From positions 1-64,000 of the forward strand of contig RCAB01000051.1 in the NCBI GenBank assembly GCA_003640385.1: a stretch of DNA of 64,000 nucleotides. Reading direction: 5' to 3'. Made by a program: the position numbers and the translations under genes. The notes beneath the pieces are model-generated. The model was not told the origin of the DNA, did not search any database, and saw only the letters and a list, made by a program, of their open reading frames with translations. Positions 53,590-64,000 of the stretch are shown here, piece by piece (the stretch's first letter is position 1; the number at the start of each line of letters is the position of its first letter). This DNA comes from Setaria digitata. Taxonomy: Eukaryota; Nematoda; Chromadorea; Rhabditida; Setariidae.

Positions 53590-56500
53590 ATGAGAGTTCG
53601 TTGGTTGATGGAGCCTGGATGTTCGTACAGTGGAATTTTGTGCTTCTCAACAACGATTTTCATTTTTGCTGTAGCGCAGGAATTTAGTGCTAATGACGGT
53701 ACTGTTATTTTCTCGCTTCCCTTTCATAGTGTAATTTTACGGAACTCTCATTCAGAATTGGTGTGTAGCTAAAATTTGAATGCAGTAGATGTTGAAAAAG
53801 ATGAATTAGAAGTTGGATGGAATTCAAGCATAAAATAGCCAGTGAAGTATTTTGATAATTTAAATGCATCGTAATTTGCGGTTATTTATTCATTTTACTA
53901 CTGTTAGTATTGTAAGTTATTGATTGCATGAGGAACGGTTTGCAAAACATACCTATTCTCTGACATATTCCGAGGGGAACAACACCATCTTGTCCTGAGC
54001 TTGTAACACTAGATAACTGAAACAGCCTGATAATATCAGGAGCTGGAACAGAAAATGTTTATCATAAGCATCAAGACTGAAAAAAGCTCTGCAGTTTGAA
54101 TTGTGTGGCACCTGTTGTTAAACTGAAGTACTACTAGATCTAACGAATTAGCTCTTTATGTATTGCATATAAAATTAAATGAAAACTTTTAGTATTTCCT
54201 TTGATTACGACATGGTTTTTTTCTTACAGTTACATCAGAAGTCATGGAATCAAAGAAAGATTTTCCATGCTATTCTTTGCCTCGTGAGAACTACACATGT
54301 AGTGCATGCATCCAATTCCACGACACATGCGCCTGGTGTAGTAAGGCTGTACGTTTTAACCTATTTCGTTATGAGCAGTTTGGGTTTGTTGTGTGGCATG
54401 TTGTGATAATGGTGAAAGACTTTCTTTCGGATTGCTATGAATTAGTTTCCAGATGAAATTTAATAGTAGGAATAATAGTAGCCTTTTTTAAAGAGGAAAG
54501 GATCTTCTTTATAGGATTTTGACAATGAAAATCAACATTCTCGATGTGACAGTTTTGATCGACTTATTGAACACGGTTGTCAAGAATATGAAATTGAAAA
54601 TCCTAAAACGACATTGAAAACAATTCAGGTCTTTTTAATTATAAGGGATATTCAGTTGTTTATTTGGATAGTTTTTGAGGGATCTATGACAATGAAATTT
54701 ATGTAGAGACGAAGAGAGCGCTGGTTTTAGAAAAAACCAACACGTTTAGTACTCACCAAGTGTATTGGTTTCTCTTTGTGTACTTGCGAAATTACGTATG
54801 TGTTTTTTTTTTTTTTTATAGAATGAGGAACTAAGCAATGCCAGGGATGCAGCAAGTGAAGAAGAAGCAGTTCAGTTACGTCCTCAGCGTATGACTGTCA
54901 ATATACGACCCAGTAAATTCTTGTGTATTTTTGATGAATTATTTATGTAAAGTTCGAATGCCTCCTCTTCATTTTTGATGTCCTGTTAGCCCAACAGGCA
55001 GCAAACTGACATGTTTAAATGAAACGTTATAAGACATACCTACACTGTTGTTAATTTGTTTATGAATAGTTCTGTGATGTTTATTATATTTATTTTTTTA
55101 ACATTTTAAAAATAATTTTTATAACATAATTTTCCAGAAGCACGTGTACGATTCCAAGTAACATATCGGCAAGCTGTAGATTATCCAGTTGACTTATATT
55201 ATTTGATGGATTTATCCTACTCAATGAAAGATGACAAACAAAAGCTGTCTGAATTAGGCGATTTGTTAGGTGAATTACTTTTTTAAAGACATTTGGAACC
55301 AGTTTTTGGCATCATTTCTGTCGAAACACCATAATTATGGGATTTTTTTTTTTTTCAGCTGAACGAATGAAAGCAATTACGAAGAACTTTAGGCTCGGTT
55401 TTGGCTCATTTATTGATAAAAAACTTATGCCCTTCGTGGATCCTCGTCCGGAAAAGTAAGTCCAAAAATGACGATCAGTGATATTTCGCTCATTGTCTAA
55501 TAAAAGTTGTTGTTGGTAAATATCTATCTCTCTCTCTCTCTATATGTATATATATATATGTATTATAGGCAATTATCACCATGTCCTGAGCAATGTGCGC
55601 AGCCATACGGTTTCAAGAACCAGATGAGTCTTACAATGGATACGGCTAGGTTTTCAGTAAGTTACTTTACACATTGAGTCTGCTCAAGATTTTGGATAAG
55701 TAAAATCAATTTTTAGTACTTATATTGGCTGATTCAAGAAGTGGATCACCATTTCGCTTCCGAATACTTCCCTTTCGATTCGCCAGATCAAAATTCTATT
55801 ATTACTGAAATATGTTTGAAGTTACTCTTATTTTCACAATATTGACAAGATCTAGCTTTTTAAAGAGCCACGATATACCAAAAAGTTTTTCTAGAAAGAA
55901 GTTGAAGAAGCTGAAATATCGGGGAATTTGGATGCTCCAGAAGGTGGATTTGACGCTGTTTTGCAAGCCTTAACTTGTAATGTGAGTATTTTTTAACATT
56001 TTAAAACGAGAGGAAATTCACTTTTGAATGTTGAGTGCTTTCCAGAGTGAAAATCTAAGTTGCTATTTTTTGTAGAATGATTTATTAGTTTTGCTGTGTA
56101 AGCTTTCTCTTCTCCGTTACTTTGTTATTTTCAGATTGAATGATTTGATTTTTTCTTACAAAAAGAAAAAACAGTTGGTTATTTTATGTAACTGTAGGTT
56201 GTAATGCAGAAGAGCCACAACTTATTTCAAAGAAACCCATTAAAGATTGATTGAGATATAGTTTGAAATATTTATTAGACTTATTCAATTTATAACACCT
56301 TAGAACAGTATTGGTTGGCGTGAACGTGCCCGAAAAATGATCGTATTTTCAACAGATGCTGGTTTTCATTACGCGGGAGATGGGCGGGTATATTTTTTTT
56401 TTATATTTAGATGCTTATTTAGATAGTTATCATCTTTAGATTTAGTTATTGTTCACATTGTTGATTATATTTCAGTGCTATTTAATAAGTCTTTGTTTAA

Positions 56501-58939
56501 TTCGTGTAATGAATTCTATGTTTTGCAGGAGGTCTTGAATAACTAAAAGATTTTTTCCAGGATGTCTGGAATTTGTAAAAATTTAAAGTGTTTAGACAAT
56601 TTGGTTGATTTAGATGGCTGGCGTTGTGGTACCAAATGATGGCCAATGTCATTTGGATAGCCAGGGATACTATAGTAAATCTCTTGATCAGGATTACCCC
56701 TCTGTTGCTTTGCTGCATCAAAAGATCAAAGAAAGAAAGGCAAATTTGATTTTTGCCGTTACTGAAAAGAATAAAGATTTGTATAAGCAGGTAAATAAAA
56801 TTTTCCTTTAATCTGAAATTTTTTTTTAAATGCATCCAGCATATTTCTACTCATCATACGTCGCTTTAATCTTTGTTTTTTATTTTTTAAAGCTTAGCGA
56901 CGCCTTACCAGATGTAAGCAGTTCTGTTGGTGTGCTGGCCGATGATTCAAGAAACATCGTTTCACTTATCGAAGAGGAATATAATAAAATTTCTCAGAAA
57001 ATCATTATGGTTGATAATGCGAATGCAAGTCAAGGACTAAGACTATCATATCGCTCGAGATGTCTGAAGTAAACTTTTCCTTGCTTTTAGTTTTTTGATT
57101 TCCAGTTTAGATCCTTCCTGAGCTTTTATAAAAAAAACTTGTAAAATTTTAGGATTTTATAAAATCTCGCTCAGAATTTAAACCAAAATGTTATTTGTTG
57201 CTTTCCTCCAATTTTCATCACTTTTGTCAGATTATCGCAAGTGATTGATTTATTTTGTAGTGGGCATACTCTGAAAGAAACAAATGTTTGTGATGGGATC
57301 AAAGTCGGTGATGAAGTTTCCTTTGAAGTCACCTTGGAAGCAACACATTGCGTAAAAGAACGTGACTTTAATTTGAAAATAGGACCAAGTGGCCTGGATG
57401 AAACTCTTCAAGTTGATGTTCATGTGCAGTGTGATTGCGATTGTGAAACTGATGTGGGAAACTTTTCCAAAATTCAAGATTTCTTTTCTTATTTTTGCGA
57501 ACTTCTGAAAAATACTGAATAATCAAGCAAGGAGATATCGTTGTTAAGCCAAAATTCATTTCATGTTATGCTGCATTGCAGTTGATATTGTAGTGATTTA
57601 TCATTATTGCGATTATCACTGTCATTTTTTCTTTATTGAAATTAATCCTGAAACCAACGGTGCTGTAATCTTATAGAAGGTTGTGTACAATTCTCCGATA
57701 TGCCATGGAAAAGGTGATTTAGTTTGTGGTGTTTGCATATGTCATGGAACTAATGTAGGAAGACACTGCGAATGTGATGCCCCAGGCCTTTCAACTGTTG
57801 CTTTAGATGCAAAATGTAAAAGGTAACAAATTGTGACTTTTTCAAATACTATACTTTTATTCTAAGCATGTACTGGTAATTGGAAATGTTGATCACCTTG
57901 TAGTCCTCTCATCTTTGTTTTGAAAATGACCAAACTTTCTGATTGTTACTTTCTCTTTTAGAACAAATGAAAGTGCTATTTGCGAAGGCCGAGGAGTTTG
58001 CAATTGTGGTGTCTGTGAATGTTTTGAACGTGATGTAAGTTTTTCTTCCTTTAATTCTCGATAAGAAAGATTTTCCATTGAAAGATCAGTGCGGTATTTG
58101 TCCACTCTCGAAAATTCTTTCATTGGTCATTTACTAAGAATCTTAATTACAAGCTGTTTGAATTTGGAAATACAGAATGCAGAAGCGAGGAAAAATATTA
58201 ACGTATTCATGATTTCAGAATATAAATGAGAAAATTTCGGGCCAGTTTTGTGAATGTGATAACTTTAATTGTCCACGACATGATCGTAAGATTTGTGCTG
58301 GACATGGCACTTGTGATTGTGGACAATGTACATGCAAGCCTGGTTGGACAGGTAATTTCATGTTACTTTTCAAAATTTTATTGCTTCATACATTAAATAA
58401 AACGTTCAAAACATTCACAGACAATGTTAAGAAAATGCTTGTGTTTTTTTGTCTGGTAACATTATTAATTCTTTCGACTAGTTGACTGAGCTAGTCTGAA
58501 TCCGCGTATATGGCATCATTGCAGGCCGAGCATGTGAATGTCCCTTAAGCCTAGATAGCTGTATGGCTGCGAATGGGAAAGTATGCAATGGACAAGGAGA
58601 ATGCATTTGTGGACGTTGTCGCTGTTTCAGTGATGGTCCAGGCAATCGTTACTCCGGTCCCAAGTGTGAAATTTGTCCAGTAAGAGTTTCATTCATTGTT
58701 GCTTTTAAAGGATTTAGCCTCTATTCGATTTCAACCCGTTCTATTCCTCAGCTGTTTAGTGATTTCGTTTTATTTTCTCTTAATGACAGATAGCAGGATA
58801 TGGTAATGTTAGTAGTTCAAATAGCAACTGATTTAAATAAAAAAAAAAAAAAAAAGAAAGCAAGAGCAAAAGCAAAGACTAATGACTTAATAATTAGCGC
58901 TTCTATTTTTAAGGATTTTCAAGTCATATATATATAATC

Positions 58940-59017
<78 letters not shown>

Positions 59018-60533
59018 CCTATATATATAGGGACTTTTATCTGGTATAAGTTGATGCTTTGGAACTTAGCGATTAGCATTTCTAGATGTGTGAATAACGA
59101 AAGTGAANCAAATAGCAACTTTATATATATATATATATATAAAGTCCCTATATATATAGGGACTTTTATCTGGTATAAGTTGATGCTTTGGAACTTAGCG
59201 ATTAGCATTTCTAGATGTGTGAATAACGAAAGTGAAAGATCTGTTTTCAAGTCCTCAGTTTTTTATATCTAATTCTAGTAATTTTACTATCCAGAATAAC
59301 TATTTGAAATTGTAATAATTTTTAGACTTGCCCATCGAAATGTGTAGAACATAAACCGTGCGTGATGTGTCAACAGTGGCAAACTGGTCCTTATAACGAA
59401 ACTCAGTGTGCCGAATGTCTGTTTGCTGTTATACCTGTTAAAGAATTGCCAGGTTACTTTTCTTTACCGCATAACTCACAAGTTATTAAAGGAAAAACAT
59501 ATAGCTACTTTAGCTTTCGAGATTTATTAAAACTGCACGGAAACTTTGCTCATTCTGGTCTTTTGTTTCAAAAAAAAATGTTTGTACATGTCTGTTGATT
59601 TAGATCGTAGAAACCATTCGTAATCAATAATATTGCAGTTCTAAATGATACTACTGAATGCCAATTTGTGGATCCATCGGATGATTGTACATTTTATTTC
59701 CTTTATTATGAGGATCAGAGGACAGATAATCTAACGGTCTGGGTCAAGGAAGAAAAAGGTATTTTGTTAGAGTTATAGTTTGCCATAGTTTTCTCAACAT
59801 TCCTTACTTTTTTGTGTAAAGCTTTTATAGCTAGGCTAAAATAAAAAATGAAAATCGTTTCAGTGTTTAATAACAGAATAAATTCATAGCATATAGTTGG
59901 TTTATTTATTTTACAGAGTTGTAAGTCGTATGCTGCGAGTCATTAACTAATTTTCATCATGTTCACATTATTAATTGAGTTTGACTTTCATTTTTCTGAA
60001 ATTTTAAATCATTTGCATCCCAGTTTAAAGTTATTTTAATGTTTTTGATTATTCTAATTTAGACTGTCCTCCACCAGTGCCAGTTCTTGCCATTGTTCTG
60101 GGTGTCATAGCTGGTATCGTAATATTGGGATTAATCTTGCTTTTGGTCTGGAAACTGTTAACTGTTCTTCATGATCGTGCTGAATTTGCGAAGTTTGACA
60201 GCGAGAGATTACTGGCGAAGTGGGATACGGCATGTTTTCCCTTTTTTCGTAGATTTTTTCACAGCACTTTTCCTTTTTTTTTTTAAATTTTTGCTCCATA
60301 TTCCATCATGCTGGATAAACTTTTTTAGCATACTAGGAGTTTTTTGTCCTTTTCTTAGCGGTTATTAATGGCAAAATATTAAAACAATATCGGCAGGAGA
60401 AAAATATAAAGTAAAAAACTTTTTTTTAAACGTAAATAGATAATTTCAGAATGAGAATCCCATTTATAAACAAGCAACGACGACATTCAAGAATCCCGTT
60501 TATGTGGGAAATAATACAATGAAGAATAAATAG
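53590..60533 (+). CDS. pat-3: Integrin beta subunit (PAT-3)
   Basis: Type I membrane receptor chain that pairs with integrin alpha chains and links extracellular matrix to ILK and talin. Exons: 53590-53698, 54230-54348, 54515-54628, 54822-54912, 55138-55269, 55359-55455, 55569-55656, 55895-55981, 56304-56387, 56614-56790, 56893-57068, 57261-57453, 57677-57822, 57962-58034, 58219-58351, 58525-58679, 59326-59452, 59639-59758, 60063-60229, 60450-60533; in phase, 823 aa (C. elegans PAT-3 about 809). A hydrophobic signal segment spans about residues 14-30, followed by the Cys-rich PSI domain, the I-like domain with MIDAS D169-x-S171-x-S173, and Cys-rich EGF-type modules (about 470-690). The transmembrane helix is at about 749-771 and the tail begins HDRAEFAKF. 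Two NPxY motifs, NPIY 799-802 and NPVY 811-814, are the talin and kindlin sites. The intron before the last exon begins with GC instead of GT. The intron 58680-59325 holds a TA repeat, a single N and a duplicated segment. Confidence 0.96.
58942..59013. repeat. TA dinucleotide microsatellite in an integrin-beta intron
   Basis: About 36 uninterrupted TA units; a second, shorter TA run lies at 59121-59140. Confidence 0.92.
59014..59236. repeat. identical 94-bp direct repeat around an N, likely assembly artefact
   Basis: 59014-59107 and 59143-59236 are identical over 94 bp. The only ambiguous base in the window (N, 59108) directly follows copy 1, and a TA run separates the copies. Each copy starts with a small palindrome (AGTCCCTATATATATAGGGACT). 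A mis-resolved TA-repeat join is the simplest explanation. Confidence 0.8.
60230..60449 (+). other. GC-AG intron in the integrin-beta cytoplasmic tail
   Basis: The codons for K-W-D-T end at 60229 and are followed by GCATGT; the last exon begins N-E-N-P-I-Y at 60450 after TAATTTCAG. No GT near the boundary keeps the frame: the available GT sites give a stop codon on joining. The protein junction KWDT/NENPIY is invariant in beta integrins, so the GC donor is well supported. Confidence 0.8.
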
Positions 60534-61738
60534 AAAAATGAAAGGAATTGTAATTTTAAAAATAATTGTTCATCATTTATAGAATTCATGAATTCTGACA
60601 AAACCTTCATGAATTTACACACTTATCTTGGCAAATTATTTAACGGTTTTTGAGTCAATTTGAATCAAATCTTCCCAGAGGATTTAAAATTTTTTGCTAA
60701 GATTTGAGGGCAGATATTTTATTTCCTAATTCTCCTGCCAAATTTTGGATCTCGAGCTTTTCCTGGGAATATGGATTAAGAATTGTTTTGTTTTGTAGCA
60801 CTTGTGCTTCTATTGTCTTTTGAAAAAATTGTGCTAACAGTTCCTTTTTTTGCTCTTGTATGCGATCTGATTAGATAGCTGAGAAATTTCTGCTGCCACC
60901 TTTTTTTACTAACTTAAATTCCACTGATTTACTTTTTTATTCTCTCAGATTCTTTCCTGAATTTTTGTTGTTTTCAGTATTTTCTAAAAATGTAGTATTT
61001 TAATTGAGAGACTTCTAATGCGCTTCTAGTGTGACTTAACATTAGACTCCGAGCAATATATCCATTATCTTTGCATTTTCCACTTTCAATTTACACTCGT
61101 TAACTAAGGCTCCTTCCATCATGAGGATGTGCTTCTTTTGTCCTAAGGTCAATTACTTTTGTTTTCCATCATATTCTAATGCTGAAGGTGAAATAGGCGA
61201 TGACGAGTCATCTGAGCATTTCTCTAGAGCATATTATTAGTTTTTTCATTTAAAATTTCCATATTTTGGACTCCAGATTTTACTGCATTTCATGTAGTGT
61301 AAAACTTTTGATGCATATATATGAAATATATGGGAAAAAGTTTACACTGTAAATTAGCTCTTGGTATTTTTGATACTTCCTAATCTCTTTTTGCATTTTG
61401 AATGGTTGTATATACTCAGAATATCTGATTTATTATAGGGATTTATATCTCTAGAGAATTTACGATTTTGTTAGGTTTTGTATACTGTACATGTGTATTT
61501 TTTCGCCCCCGTTTGGAGCTTATCAGGGAATAAAAAAAAAATCAGACAGACAATTGGTTGTTTTATGTGAATATAATAGCGATGATAAAGAAGTATTGAC
61601 ACATTTAAGGGAAGTCTTGTGAATTCTGTAGAAGATAATTGTTGAGAATTCTGATAATGGTTGTTTTGTAAGTGATATGCAAATTGGTTGTAACTTTTAA
61701 AATGAGTGTGGAGAAGGTTTTAATTATTGTTGGGCTGA
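60534..61738. other. intergenic region integrin beta to F-box gene
   Basis: AT-rich; contains the integrin-beta 3' untranslated region and the F-box gene promoter. I see no coding exon, RNA gene or repeat of note. Confidence 0.5.
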
Positions 61739-63986
61739 ATGGATCTGTCGGATGACGTGTGGAATGTCATCTTCTGCTATCTGGATGTTGAAGCACGGGC
61801 AAATGTTGCGTCTGTGAACAGGCGACTTAGTAGGCAGAATTATAACTGTGTAGTGTATATCTAGATAAAACTGTCCTGTTCTAATTCGGGTTATAAGTAC
61901 CAGTGTAACTTTCTAGCTTGAGTTCAATTAACTCGTCATAATGATATAAAAACTAAGTTGGAATTAACTTTCCATAAATCATGTCAGGCTCATTATTTTC
62001 GACATGGCTTGATGTCACCATGCTTTCCATCAAAAACGATACTTTGTGCATTGCTGGTGAAGTTTTCAAGTGTGCTACAAAATGTGACCTGAAGGCATGT
62101 GTGTTGATTCTTCCAAAAATAAATTTCATCAGATAAGTTTAGGAAGTTTTTGATTAATATTAGTAGGAATGTTTTTTAGAAGGAATACTGGATCTTCTTA
62201 GTGAAAACAAATGAGTAAAGCTCTTTACCTGTTGCAAATCGAAATTTGAATTTTCAGCTAATCCTTAAACACTGTCCAAATTTGAATAATGTAACCATTC
62301 AAACTGTTCAAAATGAAAGCTATCTACAGCAGCTGGCTAAAATTGAGCACCTCAGTGTTCTTACTGTAGCAAGTTCTCTGCTTAAGTAAGTAGTAATATA
62401 TATATCATACAAATAGTTTTATGAGTACTATTCGAAACCATCAGCCAAAAATATAATCTAAAAAGTACTACTCAAACATTAACACGAACATCCTCTGAAG
62501 TCATTTCGGTCATTTTGTTCAAAAATGATTACAGCTTAATAAGTTTACCATGTTTGAATTCAATATGCGCCAAAAAACTCCGCAAATTACGCGTGTTGCA
62601 ACGTTATGATGAATTAAAAACGGTACGGAACGTGTTACGTCAAAGCCAACTAACGCAAATTACGTTGGCACCCCTGGTTTCTTTACAGCTGAGCGGCATG
62701 GTACTAAAGCCGGATATATTTAATAATTTATGCGATGCTCTGAAGGAGACTCTTAATGAACTGCTTATCTGTGGAGTCCTATGCAACCCACCTGATTTTG
62801 ATCAGTACATATCAGCAATTGGTATGAATTTCCTTTATCATTCCTATTTAGACGCAGTAATTTAAAATCTGTATGCCAGTATGTTAATAACGCTCTGTGA
62901 TCGTTTACTTTCCTTCAACTGTTTAAAAATTGCTTCAAAAGTATTTGCCAACAATTCAGTCACTATCCTGATCGTTTCAATTGGAGAGAGTGTAGGAAGC
63001 ATAGAAGATCTGCTAGTAGAAGATTCAAAACTCATTGATAGGGTATTTTCATATTTAATGTAAGGATTGTAATAGCGGCAAGTAATAATGATAGTATCAA
63101 AGGTGATATTAATGGCGATATTAAACCATTAGTAATTATTATCTCTTCAGGAAAGTTAGCCCAATTAAAAGCGCTCGATATTCCACCGTCATTATTTTCC
63201 TGTTGTCATCGTACCCTGCCACGAAAAATGACTATTTTGAAAACATTAGGCTTAAAAAGGATCTCAGTTTATGTACACTACTATAGTGCATCAAACTTGG
63301 CCGAATTTTTGAATGCTATGCCGAAAAGTTTAGAAGAACTAGTGCTGTTCCGTACCACTGAGTTAGATCAAGCAACATGGTCGAGAGATTTCGAAAAGCT
63401 ACCTTATGAGGTGTGATGTCGATAGTGACAATTTGAAGTCGAGTATTCTAAACTATTTAAGTCAATAAAAATATCTTGCTTATTAAAAAATTTGACAAAT
63501 GATTTTATTTAAGTTAGATCAATCCCTTCAATAAAAAATATTTCACCTGAACATTAACCACTAGATATAGACTAGCATGGTCTTTTTTTTTACAGGTATA
63601 CCTCTCCCGACTCGATGACATTATTTTTGAACCATCATGGATGTGCGATAGAAATGAACTACTTAGTCATACACTTTGGTTGCCGCCTTATAACTTTGCT
63701 CATAATTTCTCGAGGACAGATCTTCCGGTTAGTTAAGGATTCTGAAATTAAAATTCTTGATTTTTTCCTTATTCTTAAAGCATAGAATACAAATCGAAAT
63801 CTCCGCAGAGTAATTACTAATATTTGCTATCAACTTCTCTAGGTCGAGTGGTATCAGGATGTGTTTTCTACAGTTGAAGTTGATCAACATCAAGACTTAG
63901 CCACTGCACAGTCAAATTCAACTTTAACTAATCAAACTGGATTTGCTAATTTATCTGCAAGGTTTTTCTCACGACTATTTCATTGA
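61739..63986 (+). CDS. F-box protein with leucine-rich C-terminal region
   Basis: F-box proteins recruit substrates to SCF ubiquitin ligases through SKP1. Exons: 61739-61829, 61988-62094 (or to 62100), 62258-62385, 62535-62821, 63151-63410, 63596-63727, 63843-63986; in phase, about 382-384 aa. The first exon encodes a typical F-box start (LSDDVWNVIFCYLDV, then VASVNRRLS). The rest has irregular leucine-rich segments (HCPNLNNVTIQ, KLRKLRVLQRY, LAQLKALDIP, SLEELVLFR) as in FBXL-type proteins, though repeats are too degenerate to count. Exon 2 ends either at a GC donor (AAG before GCATGT) or six nucleotides on at a GT. The last exon may continue beyond the window: an AG/GTTTTT site at 63959-63966 is a possible donor, otherwise TGA at 63984-63986 ends the protein. 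I do not recognise the specific orthologue or substrate. Confidence 0.7.
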
Positions 63987-64000
63987 AATATGAAGGATCC

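Noticed and set aside
58942..59250. Minus-strand 102-codon reading frame
   Set aside because: It is translated TA repeat plus the duplicated segment and crosses the N.

Overview
This is a eukaryotic, AT-rich, intron-dense window, best explained as nuclear DNA of a nematode, probably a spirurid/filarial one (inference). Integrin-muscle genes PAT-4/ILK and PAT-3, a p400/Domino-type ATPase (SSL-1 in C. elegans), short introns with GT(rarely GC)-AG borders, and pyrimidine-rich AG acceptors just upstream of several start codons (compatible with spliced-leader trans-splicing) all fit. No operon, CRISPR, phage or intact mobile element was seen. Gene models were assembled by hand by matching exon translations and splice phase to protein families recalled from memory; no database search was run.

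Layout: 1-1911 intergenic with an AAT microsatellite; 1912-5366 (-) integrin-linked pseudokinase ILK/PAT-4 (10 exons, 450 aa); 5418-9300 divergent intergenic region; 9301-17438 (+) PAN2 poly(A)-nuclease subunit (24 exons, 1055 aa) whose exonuclease active site appears destroyed; 18856-20037 (+) an intronless Obg-family mitochondrial GTPase (GTPBP10-like); 20782-25802 (+) XPB/ERCC3 helicase of TFIIH (15 exons, 798 aa); 26146-29201 (-) a JAZF1-like three-finger C2H2 protein (10 exons, 386 aa), tail-to-tail with XPB; 30331-50567 (+) a giant p400/Domino/SSL-1 SWI2/SNF2 ATPase (51 exons, 2878 aa); 50568-53589 intergenic; 53590-60533 (+) integrin beta PAT-3 (20 exons, 823 aa); 61739-63986 (+) an F-box/leucine-rich protein.

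Functional links: ILK and integrin beta act in the same adhesion complex; JAZF1-like and p400-like genes are head-to-head with about 1.1 kb between start codons, and their vertebrate homologues are subunits of the same NuA4/TIP60 chromatin complex; XPB belongs to transcription/repair. The gene set also resembles C. elegans chromosome III content (recalled knowledge).

The most interesting signals are a PAN2 that lost its DEDD residues and gained a CCCH finger, a built-in short/long isoform switch in the p400-like gene resembling Drosophila Domino B/A, the JAZF1-p400 bidirectional arrangement, and a GC-AG intron at the integrin-beta cytoplasmic splice junction. I found no clearly new biological system.
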